From: Mesorhizobium sp. B4-1-3
Lineage (GTDB): Bacteria > Pseudomonadota > Alphaproteobacteria > Rhizobiales > Rhizobiaceae
Direction of reading: 5' to 3'
DNA length: 64,000 nucleotides
Assembly: GCF_006439355.1 (NCBI RefSeq)
Contig: NZ_VFTG01000010.1
Location: 1 to 64,000 of the forward strand
Positions 17,361 to 26,959 of the stretch are shown here, one piece after another; positions within the stretch are counted from its first letter, which is position 1, and every line of letters begins with the position of its first letter. Position numbers and translations under genes: made by a program. The notes under the pieces were generated by a model. It was not told the origin of the DNA and searched no databases. It saw only the letters and a list, made by a program, of their open reading frames with translations.

Positions 17361-19218
17361 AAAGCGTGCCTCCCGCCGTGGTCGCGTTCTTCAGGTCCTT
17401 CATCGCGTTGACGAAACCGAGCGCGGCGCTGGCGTCGCGCGGGTCGAGATCGCCCGAGACGATGGCGCCGGCCCAGCCGCCCACGCCTGACAATACCGCG
17501 ACATATTGGTGGCCGTCGGGCCCGCGATAGGTGATGGGTTGGCCGATGATGCCCGACGAGGTCTTGAACTGCCAAAGCAGGTCGCCGGTCTTCGCGCTCA
17601 CCGCCTTGAACCAGCCTTCCATCGTTCCATAGAAGACCACGTCGCCGGCGGTCACCACCGCGCCGCTCCACACCGGGAAGTTCTCCTTGAGGCTCCAGGC
17701 GGGTTTCTCCGCCGCGATATCCCAGGCGGTGAAGGCGCCGCGATTGCCGCCGGGCCCGGGGATCATGCGCACGTTCATTCCGACATAGGGCGTGCCGGCA
17801 ATGTAGTTCACCTCGACGCCTTCCTCGTCCATGCAGAGATTGTTATGCGGGATGTAGAGCAGGCCGGTCTTCGGCGAGAAGGCGGAAGGCTGCCAGTCCT
17901 TGAGGCCCGACGCGGTCGGGCAGATGTCGCGGACGACCTTGCCTGTGCCGGTCTGCTTGTCCGGGTTTTCGATCAGGCGGCCGGTCTTGAGGTCGACGCC
18001 CTTGCTGGAATTGACCGGACCATAAGGTTTTGCCGACAGGACCTCGCCGGTGGTCCGGTCGAGGACGTAGAGGTAACCGTTGCGTTCCGGACGGACCAGC
18101 ACCTTGCGCGGCTTGCCCTGCCAGTTCATGTCGAGCAGGACCTGCTCGTTGATGCCGTCATAATCGTGCAGATCGTGCGGGCTCCACTGATAGAACCATT
18201 TCGCCGCCCCGGTGTCCGGGTCGCGGGCAAAGATGCCTGACGTCCATTTGTTGTCGCCGGGCCGCAGATCCGGATTCCAGGGGCCGGGGTTACCCGTGCC
18301 GTGGAAGATCAGGTTGAGGTCCGGATCGTAGGAAATCCAGCCCCACATGTTGCCGCCGCCGATCTTCCAGGCTTCCGGCGGCCATGTCGTGACACCGAGA
18401 TCCTTGCCCTTGTCCATGTCGTAATGCGGCTTGAAATCCGGGCCGATCAGCACCTCTTTGTCGGGGCCGGTGTTGTAGGCCGTCCAAACGACATGACCGT
18501 CGCCGGCGTCGAGCGCCTTCACCCAACCGCGAACGCCCATCTCGCCGCCGGAATTGCCGACCAACACTTTGCCTTTCACCACAAGCGGCGCCATGGTGAT
18601 GGTTTCGCCGATATTGATGTTGCCGATATGGGCGTTCCAGATCGGCTGACCGGTGTTCGCATCGAGCGCAATGGTGTGGCCGTCGAGTGTGTTGAAGAAG
18701 ATGCGCCCGTTCGCGAAGGCAGCGCCGCGGTTGACGACGTCGCAGCAGGCAACCCCTTGTGCGGCGGGCTCGGGATTGGGCTCGTACTTCCATTTCATCG
18801 GCGCGCCAGGCTTGGAAAGGTCGAGCGCGTAGACGATGTTGGGAAACGGGCTCACGATATACATCGTGCTGCCGACCACCAGCGGCGCCGCTTCCTGCCC
18901 CTTGTTCACCCCGGTCGAGAAGGTGAAGGCGACCTGCAGGTTCTTGACGTTGCCTTCATTGATTTCCGCGAGCTCGCTATAGCGGGTCGAGGCGTAGTTC
19001 TTGGCGGGCATCGTCCATTGCCCGTCATCGGGCGGCGCGGCTGCGGCAGGCGGTGAGATCGCGGGTGCCGGCGGCGGTTCCGAAGCGGCTGTCAGCAAGG
19101 GGGCGCAGACCAACAGCATGGCTGCAAGGGCGCCCGGAGAATGTTTTCGGGACGCCGACGCGCGCCTGGTCAGCTGGGCGTCGCCGCAGGATGGTGCCGG
19201 TTGCGCTGCTTGCTTCAT
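17341..19218 (-). CDS. PQQ-dependent alcohol dehydrogenase, lanthanide-type active site
   Basis: 625 residues, exported (hydrophobic signal about 29-45). An eight-bladed quinoprotein propeller: vicinal Cys158-Cys159 disulfide, metal-site Glu226 (GGEMG) and Asn310 (GTGNPGPWN). The catalytic Asp352 is followed at +2 by Asp354 in HDYDG. That extra Asp replaces the Ala of calcium-dependent MxaF and is the recognised mark of lanthanide-dependent XoxF/PedH enzymes. It should oxidise methanol, ethanol or related alcohols in the periplasm. The start at 19218 overlaps the upstream stop (ATGA). Confidence 0.9.
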   Translation of the reverse strand: MKQAAQPAPSCGDAQLTRRASASRKHSPGALAAMLLVCAPLLTAASEPPPAPAISPPAAAAPPDDGQWTMPAKNYASTRYSELAEINEGNVKNLQVAFTFSTGVNKGQEAAPLVVGSTMYIVSPFPNIVYALDLSKPGAPMKWKYEPNPEPAAQGVACCDVVNRGAAFANGRIFFNTLDGHTIALDANTGQPIWNAHIGNINIGETITMAPLVVKGKVLVGNSGGEMGVRGWVKALDAGDGHVVWTAYNTGPDKEVLIGPDFKPHYDMDKGKDLGVTTWPPEAWKIGGGNMWGWISYDPDLNLIFHGTGNPGPWNPDLRPGDNKWTSGIFARDPDTGAAKWFYQWSPHDLHDYDGINEQVLLDMNWQGKPRKVLVRPERNGYLYVLDRTTGEVLSAKPYGPVNSSKGVDLKTGRLIENPDKQTGTGKVVRDICPTASGLKDWQPSAFSPKTGLLYIPHNNLCMDEEGVEVNYIAGTPYVGMNVRMIPGPGGNRGAFTAWDIAAEKPAWSLKENFPVWSGAVVTAGDVVFYGTMEGWFKAVSAKTGDLLWQFKTSSGIIGQPITYRGPDGHQYVAVLSGVGGWAGAIVSGDLDPRDASAALGFVNAMKDLKNATTAGGTLYVFRLP

Positions 19219-19997
19219 TTCGGCGCCGAACCTCCGACGCCGGAACCGATTTCCGCCGCTATATCGGCCTCGTGCCCGGCACAAAGCGGGTGGCCCCAGC
19301 CGGAGGCGCTCTTCCCGCCGGGATCGAGATCGTAGACGATGGCATCCTTGCGATTGGGGTTGACGCCCGCCGGAACCTTGTCCAGGCCGAGGGCTGCACG
19401 AACGCGCCAGGCGACATTGTGGTCGGCGCATGAGGAATCGCCGCTGACGCCGAGACCACCGACGATCGCCTTGCCGTCGTAGAGAGCCAGGCCGCCGCCG
19501 AATACGACAACGCCTCCGATCGGCTTGCCGATCAGCGGATCGCTGGCGCTGCCAAACGTCTTGGGGTCGCCTGCGTAAGCCGCTGCCTGATTGACCGGAT
19601 TAGTGGTCTGCAGGCCGAACAGCGGCCCGCCCGGCTGTACCCCGGCATAGAGGTTGGCTGTCGAAAGCGCCATGTTGGCCAGGCTGAGCCCATTGGCCGT
19701 GTTGGCCTTCTCGGCCGCGATCAGCCGACTGCCGGGCCACTGTGCATCCGCCGTCGGACCGCTGAAGGCAACGGCGCAGACAGTGCCGTCGCGGGCAACG
19801 ATTGCCGCCCATTCATTGGTCTCGAAGCCGCCATTCGCAGGACCGCCGCTCGCCTTCACATTGGCCTTCAAGGTCGAGAGCAGCTTGTCGTGATCGGCCG
19901 GGCAGGGCGCCTGGGCGCGAGCGACGCCTTGCTGCATCGAGCCAAACGCCAAGATAAGAAACCCAAAGGTTAGTGACGTAAGCTGACGATGAGCCAT
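19215..19997 (-). CDS. exported GlcG/HbpS family heme-binding-like protein
   Basis: 260 residues with a signal peptide ending about AQA. The GlcG/HbpS fold is seen in GGVVVFGGGLALYDGKAIVGG and the flanking helices. It is the promoter-proximal gene of the alcohol dehydrogenase operon. Members of this family are often found next to PQQ dehydrogenases; the role is unclear, perhaps redox sensing or heme/cofactor binding. Confidence 0.8.
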   Translation of the reverse strand: MAHRQLTSLTFGFLILAFGSMQQGVARAQAPCPADHDKLLSTLKANVKASGGPANGGFETNEWAAIVARDGTVCAVAFSGPTADAQWPGSRLIAAEKANTANGLSLANMALSTANLYAGVQPGGPLFGLQTTNPVNQAAAYAGDPKTFGSASDPLIGKPIGGVVVFGGGLALYDGKAIVGGLGVSGDSSCADHNVAWRVRAALGLDKVPAGVNPNRKDAIVYDLDPGGKSASGWGHPLCAGHEADIAAEIGSGVGGSAPK

Positions 19998-20103
19998 GAT
20001 CAGATAACGTTGTTGACGTTATCCAACCGGCAATCGGCCGCTTTGTTCCTCAATCATGAAAAGGTTCTTAGCCGACCAAGTCCGCTGGCGCCTGGCAATC
20101 AGT

Positions 20104-20362
20104 AAGATTTGGCGACTGGACGCGAGCCGGGCTTTGCAATCGGGGACAGGCTTGCCGGAGCTATTCTGTCCAAAAAACACGATGCCGGCGGCCTGAAAAG
20201 CCTGGCGCATGGCAAGCAGCTCTTCCGGCGAGGGGAGACGGGCCACCACGCTCGAACGCGGACACGCTTCCCTCAAATCAAGTTTTGCTCCAAGCCGCAC
20301 CCAATGTCGCTCAACAAGGCTCGGGCAGCCATGACCTGTTCTGGCGTTAGCGGAGCCAGCCA
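20104..20362 (-). pseudogene. XRE-family regulator remnant with frameshift
   Basis: Frame one reads LTPEQVMAARALLS and then hits a stop. The neighbouring frame continues with DLREACPRSSVVARLPSPEE, then MRQAFQAAGIVFFGQNSSG. Joined, the two pieces follow the usual short rhizobial helix-turn-helix protein: TPEQ(V)RAARALL, DNA-binding helices, and R-x-A-x-x-AAGI-x-F. One frame change within about 40 bases breaks it. The match is by pattern only. Confidence 0.55.
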
Positions 20363-20449
20363 ACATCCCCACAGCTTGTTCCTGCCTGGAGTTGGACGCT
20401 CAGAACACCTTCCATTGCCGGCCCATTGCCGGCAAATCGGGAAGGCCAT

Positions 20450-20632
20450 ATGCCGCTCGGGTGGTTGCTCCTCGGAACAACGATGTTGGCCCATCGTTGG
20501 GTGGCAATGGAACAGCTTCGTTCAGATTTCGCCGCAATGGCGCAGCCGGGCTATTGGATCGCCCTCGGGCTTCTCGTCATCCCTTATGGAGTGGGCGTAT
20601 TTTTCCTTATTAGGATTTGCCACTGTATGTAA
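20450..20632 (+). CDS. small two-helix membrane protein (tentative)
   Basis: 60 residues from an ATG preceded by GGGAAGG. Two hydrophobic stretches flank a short polar loop. The second (YWIALGLLVIPYGVGVFFLI) is clearly membrane-like. No family recognised; it could also be a chance reading frame. Confidence 0.35.
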   Translation: MPLGWLLLGTTMLAHRWVAMEQLRSDFAAMAQPGYWIALGLLVIPYGVGVFFLIRICHCM

Positions 20633-20639
20633 TTGCGCA

Positions 20640-21400
20640 TGCGGTGCGGTTCAGGGGATGCATTGGTATTGTCGATCGGCTAAATCGCGATTCAACAGTA
20701 AGGGCGGAACGGCACGGACCCGCACGAGTGGCATTCTGATCTTTGCCCGCCATGAGCGCATAAAATCAAAACTTCGACACATCCTCCGGTCCTGCCACAT
20801 TGGCCGGCCAGTCCGGGGTTCTTTCGACCGGTCAGCATCATTTTCGGAAATTGGAAGTTCGTCTCGGCGTGTGGTGAACCTTCGCCGATGGTTCAAAGTA
20901 GCCCGTCGTGATGGCGTGTGAGTAGCAGGCTTGCCACGTCCCGCGCTCAATGCTCTGCCCGCGCATGGGCACGAACATTGTTGTTCTCAACGTGAGGTGA
21001 TGGTGCCCAGAGGCGGAATCCAAATCGAGGAAATCTGGCTGTCATTTCAGATAGTTAAGACTCAACAAATAGCAGCGCTAGCCAACAAAAATGCCAACAA
21101 AATATTTCTGTGGATTGGTTCGGTTCCTGAATATTACTCGCGGGCACCGGCTCGGTCAGTTTGACTGCCGAGCTCGCATGGCAGTCAAAGTTCGTCAAGC
21201 GCATGGCGCAAGTTGACCGAAGTGACCTCCTGACAACGTCTTGAACGTCAGCTTCGCGCCTAACGTCAGTCGTTACTGTGGACTTCTCCATTCGCCGAAA
21301 GCGGACATTGCCGGGATTGCGTTGAGTTTGCGCAAGAAGCGGCCATTGCATTTGTGAACGCAGCGGCGGGCATATCTGTGCCGGAGTCACTCCCTCTACA
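20640..21400. other. intergenic region, no gene seen
   Basis: About 760 bases with no convincing frame. The segment around 21250-21320 (TCGTTACTGTGG... CATTCGCCGAAAGCGG) resembles a noncoding sequence I recall as recurrent in rhizobial genomes. Base composition is lower in GC than the flanks in 21040-21130. Confidence 0.5.
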
Positions 21401-21407
21401 TGCGACC

Positions 21408-22850
21408 TCAGCGCCAGAAGCGCCTGGTATTGACAAAGGCGTCGTATGCTTCCGCGGCCTCTTTGAGAAGCTTGGACTTGTCGTCGGCGCTGAAGAGATC
21501 CTTCGCACCAGCCATGTCCGACAGCTCTAGCGACGCCAGCATATCGGGGGCAGTGGCGATATCGTTGAGACTGCCGAGTTGATCCTGAAGGCCCTTCATC
21601 GCGTCGATGAACCGTCGATGGCGTTTAGCTTCCGCCTTGCTGTTGTAGAGCGGCTCGAAGAACTCTGCCGCATAGCGCAGTTTCTTTGCGGCAATGCGCA
21701 CTTTGTGGCGGGTCTCGTCATCGGCATTGATCAGATTTTTGCCGCCGTTCCTTACCTTTTTCCAAAATTTATCGAATACGTCCGAGGCGAAATCCTTCGA
21801 CGACTGCTGCAACATTTCGTCTGATTGGGTTCGCCATTCTCGGATGGAAATCCACTCGGTGAAATCGATCATCAGGGAACGCGCGCGCACCGAGGAGAGC
21901 GATGCTTCGACCGCCGTATAGGCGTCGTCTCGCGCGTTTTGAAGAGGGCTTGAAAGAGCCTTGCTCGAAGCGCGGTCGATCATCACGTCAATATTGCGTG
22001 CGTCGCCAAGTTCCGAGGTAAGCCACTTATATTCTTCTCGCAGGTGGTCGAAACGGCTGTCGTCGAACAGGGACTTACAGATCGAAAATAGGGAGCGCAG
22101 CCGTCGCAGCGACACGCGAGCCTGGTGCAGGGAGTCGGCATCGCGAGACCAGCCCAGCGCCGTCTCATTGAGACGAAACTGTTTGAGACAGGCCGCAGCA
22201 ATGCGCGCGAAAGCCGTTGCCGCGCTCATTTCGGAAGTGAGCGGGGTTGCCGCCGATTTCACAGCACCCGGCACCGAGCCGAGCAGACGGTAGCCCCGTT
22301 CCGCTTTGCTCAGCACGCCGAGATGCGTCGGCGTGATCAGGTCGACTTTCCGGGCGAGTGCAAACAGCGCTGTCGGCGAGCCCGCCTTCGTTTCCAACTC
22401 GATCTCGCAGACCGGCGCCTCGCGATCGGCTGAAACGACCTTGCCAAGATCCAAAGCGACTTCGATCGTGGCGTCGCCGTCTGTCACATTCCAACGATGC
22501 CGTTTGACATGAACCTCGAACAAGGGCGAGAGTTTGGAGCCAGCCCCTGCAAGCAGGTCTCGGATTTGCGGATCGTCAAGTATCGGTATATCGCCGGCGA
22601 CCGGTTGTTCCCATTCCTCGCGTGCGAATGATCCGGCGGAGCCATCGCCGGCTTTGACGGTTTGTATCCTTTCGTTTCCCGATTGCCGAATACGGAGCGA
22701 TAGTCCGCGCTTGGACAAATCCCATCCGGGGGTATCGAAATAAATCGATCTCTGCTGGAGAACGGTAGGCGAAGATCCGAACGGATTTTTCTTGAGGAGC
22801 GCTCCCGCACCCGCCCGCGAAAGCTCGAGCTTGAGTTCCGTTTCCTGCAT
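21408..22850 (-). CDS. CYTH and CHAD domain protein, inorganic triphosphatase-like
   Basis: 480 residues. The start at 22850 places the CYTH signature Glu-x-Glu-x-Lys at residues 3-7 (ETELK). The CYTH tunnel domain covers about 1-200; a CHAD domain with its conserved His and Lys/Arg helices (SLHQARVSLRRLRSLF, RHKVRIAAKKLRYAAEFFEP) covers about 220-470. CYTH-CHAD proteins hydrolyse triphosphate, and CHAD domains bind polyphosphate granules. An upstream in-frame start at 22904 would move the motif away from the N-terminus. Confidence 0.9.
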   Translation of the reverse strand: MQETELKLELSRAGAGALLKKNPFGSSPTVLQQRSIYFDTPGWDLSKRGLSLRIRQSGNERIQTVKAGDGSAGSFAREEWEQPVAGDIPILDDPQIRDLLAGAGSKLSPLFEVHVKRHRWNVTDGDATIEVALDLGKVVSADREAPVCEIELETKAGSPTALFALARKVDLITPTHLGVLSKAERGYRLLGSVPGAVKSAATPLTSEMSAATAFARIAAACLKQFRLNETALGWSRDADSLHQARVSLRRLRSLFSICKSLFDDSRFDHLREEYKWLTSELGDARNIDVMIDRASSKALSSPLQNARDDAYTAVEASLSSVRARSLMIDFTEWISIREWRTQSDEMLQQSSKDFASDVFDKFWKKVRNGGKNLINADDETRHKVRIAAKKLRYAAEFFEPLYNSKAEAKRHRRFIDAMKGLQDQLGSLNDIATAPDMLASLELSDMAGAKDLFSADDKSKLLKEAAEAYDAFVNTRRFWR

Positions 22851-23044
22851 GATGTCCTCGGCGCCGCGCAACTTCACGACAATCGAAGGGGTCCCAACCC
22901 GCATGGTGCGTCATAAGCTGTCACAAACAACCGCTCGCGTCGACCAACCGGGGCGGAGTCTAGCCGGCAGACGACAATGCGCGAGCCGGAACCACACTTC
23001 TCGGTCCTCGTTCATCCGATGATGCGAGAGAAGGACACAGGTAG

Positions 23045-23224
23045 ATGGCCACCAAAGAAAAAAAGAAGGAGGCGAGCCGCGTGGTGAAGGGGCAAGAGCT
23101 GGAGGTAGAGCACCTGACGGAAATTGCCGCCGTCACGCCGAAACAGGCGCGTGCATTGTTGCGAAAGCATGGTGCCGACTGGACCAAGCTCAAGGACGAA
23201 GCCGAAGATTTGAAGGAAGACTGA
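23045..23224 (+). CDS. small DUF3606-like protein
   Basis: 59 residues: a Lys-rich start, then VEHLTEIAAVTPKQARALLR and KHGADWTKLKDEAEDLK. This follows the DUF3606 pattern (TPEQA... KHG.. KL..AA..L). A GAAGGA lies 12 bases upstream of the ATG. Function unknown. Confidence 0.6.
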   Translation: MATKEKKKEASRVVKGQELEVEHLTEIAAVTPKQARALLRKHGADWTKLKDEAEDLKED

Positions 23225-23431
23225 ACCGTCGGCATGGCTTCCGCGTTTCCGAGCGGCACTGGCCGGCCGGCGGGTTGACGCCGTTGCCGAGAAGCGCTTT
23301 CGCCCTATGAGACAGCCGACGCAGCCGGAACGTGCGCTGACTCGTCTTCCATCGTAACCGTGAATTTAGTTTCAGCTAACGAAGGCGCTCTGCTAAAGTT
23401 CCTGGCGGAGGGCCAGGGACGGAGTTTCCCA

Positions 23432-23650
23432 ATGGATGCAACGCAATTACAGACGATCAGCGACACTCTGATGCGGATTGTGGCGCCCGATATTACGCCG
23501 AAAAAACTATTGAAGGCGGCAAGGAAGGAACACCCGGACGCGTCAAAGAAGGACATCGCCCGTGCGGCGTTCTTTTCGATTATCGCTAACGCCGACCCGG
23601 ACCACGGAAAGGCGTTCGCTATCGCGGGCCGAGTGAGCGGCGACGCTTAG
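23432..23650 (+). CDS. small hypothetical protein
   Basis: 72 residues starting at an ATG behind GGAG. Helical and basic, with KKLLKAARKEHPDASKKDIA as its most conserved-looking part. An in-frame upstream ATG at 23360 would add 24 residues but lacks a ribosome site. Not recognised. Confidence 0.5.
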   Translation: MDATQLQTISDTLMRIVAPDITPKKLLKAARKEHPDASKKDIARAAFFSIIANADPDHGKAFAIAGRVSGDA

Positions 23651-23891
23651 CGAGGCGAGCCGCTGCGTCCTAGTGATTGTTGATCACTCTGCAACTTGTT
23701 GCGGACAAGCTGGAAACCTCGAAACCAGCGATATCACTCCGAAGCGGTCGGGCGGACAAACGCCGTCCGACCAAATGGGAGAAGACAGGTGCAATACACC
23801 CCAGAGACAGGCATGGCCTTCGGTCTCGGATGCCTGAGGCAATCATGGAGCCTTGCGTCCCTTCGCTTGGACATATCCTTGCCAGCCCTCA

Positions 23892-24070
23892 TCATCGCGG
23901 CCTAGAGGCCTCCTGGCCTGCTCGGCGGATTTTTCCGATCTGCTTGTGAAAGAAAGCGGTCTGTAGTTCGAAGCGCTCGGACAGCGACTTCGCGGCTGCC
24001 AGCTCCTCAAGATGCGTGAAGCCCGTTTCGGCCTTGCCTCTGACGAGCCGTCCATCGCGCTCACAAGCAT
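23892..24070 (-). pseudogene. phasin-like gene fragment
   Basis: The minus strand gives THLEELAAAKSLSERFELQT followed by AFFHKQIGKIRRAGQEA and a stop at 23892. The pattern (LxxAKSLxExxELQTxFxxKQ) is the central helix of phasins that coat polyhydroxyalkanoate granules. No start codon or N-terminal half can be found in this frame, so the gene is truncated. Confidence 0.45.
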
Positions 24071-24167
24071 TTTCTCGGATCGGGCAGCGTGAAGGCTGGT
24101 CGTATTGTGAGGTCCGTCGTGAGAGCCGTTGAGCCGAGAGCTCGACATCGACTCCTTGGCCGTCCGC

Positions 24168-25730
24168 CTAGTCTGGCAGACCGGCCAACTGCATGGCTCC
24201 GGTAACTTCACCCAGAATGCTGGGCGCTATGCCCACCGCCGCCGACCAGCCGCCGATCGTGAAATGCGGGTCAAGCGCCATTAGCCGTGCGCCCGCCGCC
24301 TTGGCTTCCTCGATGCGCCCGAGCCTTGCCAGCGGCGCCGCTAGCCAGCCATGCAGGATGCTGAAGCCGGGGTTCATCTCCACCGCGCGGCGGCCGGCGG
24401 TGACGGCCTGTTCGTAGCGCCCCGACAGGAAATTGCCGAAGCCGATGACACCTTGCGGTATACAGCTCATGGCGTCGAGCGGGGAGAGCCGCATGGCCTG
24501 CTCGCACCAGGCTATGGCGCGCGCCGCATCGCCGCTATAGGCCACCGGCACGCAACCGAAGGCGTAGACGAAGGCGCAAGAGGCGCTAAGGGCGAGGGCC
24601 TGCGAGAACGCCTCGTCTGCGAGCCTGCGGTCATGCTCGACCAGGCCGATGGTGAAGCCGGCCAGCGCCAGCGCCATCGCGTCGCCAGCTCCATGTTCGA
24701 TCGCGGCATGGGCGTGGCGGGCGGCCTTGTCGCGGTGCTCGCTCCGCAGGCCGCCGCGGATGAACAGCGTCTGGTGCGCCCAGGCGGCGAAGCCATGCGC
24801 CAGCGCGTAATCCGGCTCGATAGCCAAGGCCTGGTGGAGCAGCGGGAGACCCTTGACGGCACCCTGCGGCATGAAGGTGTAAACGTCGGGCAGGGCGCGC
24901 AAAAGCATATCATAGGCGTCGAGGCTGTCGGGGCGGTCGCGCCTGACGCGCTCGATCTCGGCCCGGCGCAGGTTCGGCTCGATCGCCGCGACCACGGAGA
25001 CGGTGATCTCGTCCTGGAGGGCGAACACGTCGGTCAGCTCGCGGTCGTAGCGTTCGGCCCAGATATTGCTACCGTCGTCAGCATCGATCAGCTGGCCGGT
25101 GATGCGCACCCGGTTGCCCGCCTTGCGCACCGAGCCTTCCAGCACATAGCGCACGCCGAGTTCGCGGCCGACCTGCTTCACGTCAACCGCGCGGCCTTTG
25201 TAGGTGAAGGAAGAGTTCCGTGCGATGACAAACAGCCAGCGGATGCGGGACAATCCGGTGATGATGTCCTCGACCATGCCGTCGGCAAAATAATCCTGTT
25301 CCGGATCGCCGCTCATGTTCTGGAAGGGCAGCACGGCGATGGAGGGACGGGCCGGAATGCCGAGGTCGGACCTGGGCTGCTCCGGCGCGGCCTTCGCCGC
25401 TGCGTGCTCCTCGCGCACAGCGCCGACGAAGCGCAGGCCACGGCGCAGGATGGTTCGGATCAGCCGCTGCTCCTCACCGCTATCCTTGAGCGCGGTACGG
25501 GCGGCGTTGACACGGCTCGCCAAAGTGGCGTCGGAGACGATGCGCCCCTGCCAGACCGCGTCGACCAGGTCGTCCTTGCTCACCACCCGGTCGCGGTTGC
25601 GGATAAGATATTGCAAAAGGTCGAATACTTGCGGCTCGACAGAGATTAGGTCGTTGCCTCGGCGCAGCTCGCGCCGCTCGCCGTCCAGGGCAAAATCCTC
25701 AAAATGATATGACAAAACAATCTGCTCCAA
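24168..25730 (-). CDS. winged-helix regulator with FlgO-like and TPR domains
   Basis: 520 residues from a TTG start. Residues 1-100 form an OmpR-type winged helix (EPQVFDLLQYLIRNRDRVVS, RIVSDATLASRVNAARTALK). A TolB/FlgO-like domain (IAVLPFQNMSGDPEQDYFAD) follows to about 260, and TPR-like helices fill the rest. Such CadC-like proteins without a membrane helix are frequent in rhizobia. It is divergent from the esterase gene at 25910, which it may control. Confidence 0.85.
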   Translation of the reverse strand: MEQIVLSYHFEDFALDGERRELRRGNDLISVEPQVFDLLQYLIRNRDRVVSKDDLVDAVWQGRIVSDATLASRVNAARTALKDSGEEQRLIRTILRRGLRFVGAVREEHAAAKAAPEQPRSDLGIPARPSIAVLPFQNMSGDPEQDYFADGMVEDIITGLSRIRWLFVIARNSSFTYKGRAVDVKQVGRELGVRYVLEGSVRKAGNRVRITGQLIDADDGSNIWAERYDRELTDVFALQDEITVSVVAAIEPNLRRAEIERVRRDRPDSLDAYDMLLRALPDVYTFMPQGAVKGLPLLHQALAIEPDYALAHGFAAWAHQTLFIRGGLRSEHRDKAARHAHAAIEHGAGDAMALALAGFTIGLVEHDRRLADEAFSQALALSASCAFVYAFGCVPVAYSGDAARAIAWCEQAMRLSPLDAMSCIPQGVIGFGNFLSGRYEQAVTAGRRAVEMNPGFSILHGWLAAPLARLGRIEEAKAAGARLMALDPHFTIGGWSAAVGIAPSILGEVTGAMQLAGLPD

Positions 25731-25909
25731 GCCGCGCCGAAAAGGCGCTCAACTATATAGCCGGCTGGTGGACGCAAAATCAAAGGCATCTCAAGCGAAA
25801 ATCAAGACCTCCTGAAGGCCGTCTCAAAGCGAGCTTGGCCGCGCCGTCGCATAGTCCTCCTGCAAATAGCGCTTTCATCTGCCGACGCTTTGAAAAAAGG
25901 AGAACTCAA

Positions 25910-26605
25910 ATGTCGAACAACACTGCAAAATCCATCGTCCTCGTACATGGCGGCTTCGTCGACGGCTCCGGCTGGGAAGGGGTCTATCACGAGCTCAAGA
26001 AGGACGGCCATGAGGTCATCATCGCCCAGAATCCCACCACCTCGCTCGCCGACGATGTCGCGGTGACCAAGCGCGCTATCGCCGAAGCCAAGCACAATGT
26101 CATCCTCGTCGGCCATTCCTATGGCGGCCTCGTGGTGTCGGAGGCCGGGACCGATGCGAAAGTCTCGGCCGTCGTCTATATCGCGGCCTTCGCGGCCGAT
26201 GCTGGCGAGTCCGTCTCGGCGCTGATCGCCAACCCGCCTCCCGGCGCCTCGGTGCCGCCGATCCTGCCGCCCGTCGACGGCTTCCTGATGCTGGATAAGG
26301 AAAAGTTCGCCGCATCCTTCGCCGCCGACGTGCGTCCTTCCCTCGCCTCCTTTATGGCGGACTCGCAGGTCCCGTGGGGTGTGGCGGCGCTGGAAGGCAA
26401 GGTTACCCAGCCGGCCTGGAAGGAGAAGCCGTCCTGGTACCTCGTCGCCACCGACGACCATATGATCCCGCCGTTGGCGCAGCGCCAGATGGCCACCCGC
26501 GCCAAGGCGACGACAGTGGAAGTGCCCGGCAGCCACGCTGTCTACGTCTCCAACCCCAAGGCCGTTGCCGATCTCATCAGGCAGGCCGTCGGCGCGAGGA
26601 ACTGA
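25910..26605 (+). CDS. alpha/beta hydrolase, EstC-like esterase
   Basis: 231 residues behind a strong AAAAAAGGAGAA site. Visible motifs: VLVHGGFVDGSGW oxyanion turn, nucleophile elbow GHSYGG, acid in ATDDHMIPP and the final His in VPGSHAVY. The family includes small esterases and hydroxynitrile lyase-like proteins. A degraded relative lies at 33650. A terminator hairpin follows the gene. Confidence 0.85.
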   Translation: MSNNTAKSIVLVHGGFVDGSGWEGVYHELKKDGHEVIIAQNPTTSLADDVAVTKRAIAEAKHNVILVGHSYGGLVVSEAGTDAKVSAVVYIAAFAADAGESVSALIANPPPGASVPPILPPVDGFLMLDKEKFAASFAADVRPSLASFMADSQVPWGVAALEGKVTQPAWKEKPSWYLVATDDHMIPPLAQRQMATRAKATTVEVPGSHAVYVSNPKAVADLIRQAVGARN

Positions 26606-26620
26606 AACCCATTTACTAAG

Positions 26621-26653
26621 ATCACTCGGGCGCTTGGTGGGCGCCCGAGTGAT
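26621..26653 (+). terminator. Rho-independent terminator-like hairpin
   Basis: Perfect 13-base stem (ATCACTCGGGCGC and its complement) with a seven-base loop, 15 bases after the esterase stop. Only a short T run follows, so termination efficiency is uncertain. Confidence 0.7.
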
Positions 26654-26959
26654 TTATGCGAAGGATGTTTTGCATCCGTGTTGACGAGGGAATACACGAA
26701 ACATTGCCAAGGTTAGCGTCTTTGCGCGGCAGAACCGACGAAAGGTGCCACCACAACCTCGTCGAAAGGGGTTATAAACGCAAAAATTCGACCTCACCGC
26801 GAGCCGTCCAAGAGAGGCTGCGACACCGGCGCGTGACGCCGGCGGAATACGGCAAGCGGTTCGCAAACTTGGCTGCCTAAGTTTTCTTTCGATCATGTCG
26901 CGAAGCAGCAGCTTTCGGCCAGGACGCCTTATCTGCCACGTCACCGTTGCGGACCTAAT
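26654..26959. other. intergenic region, no gene seen
   Basis: Frames on both strands are open for 70-96 codons, but neither has a ribosome site nor a recognisable protein. Confidence 0.45.
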
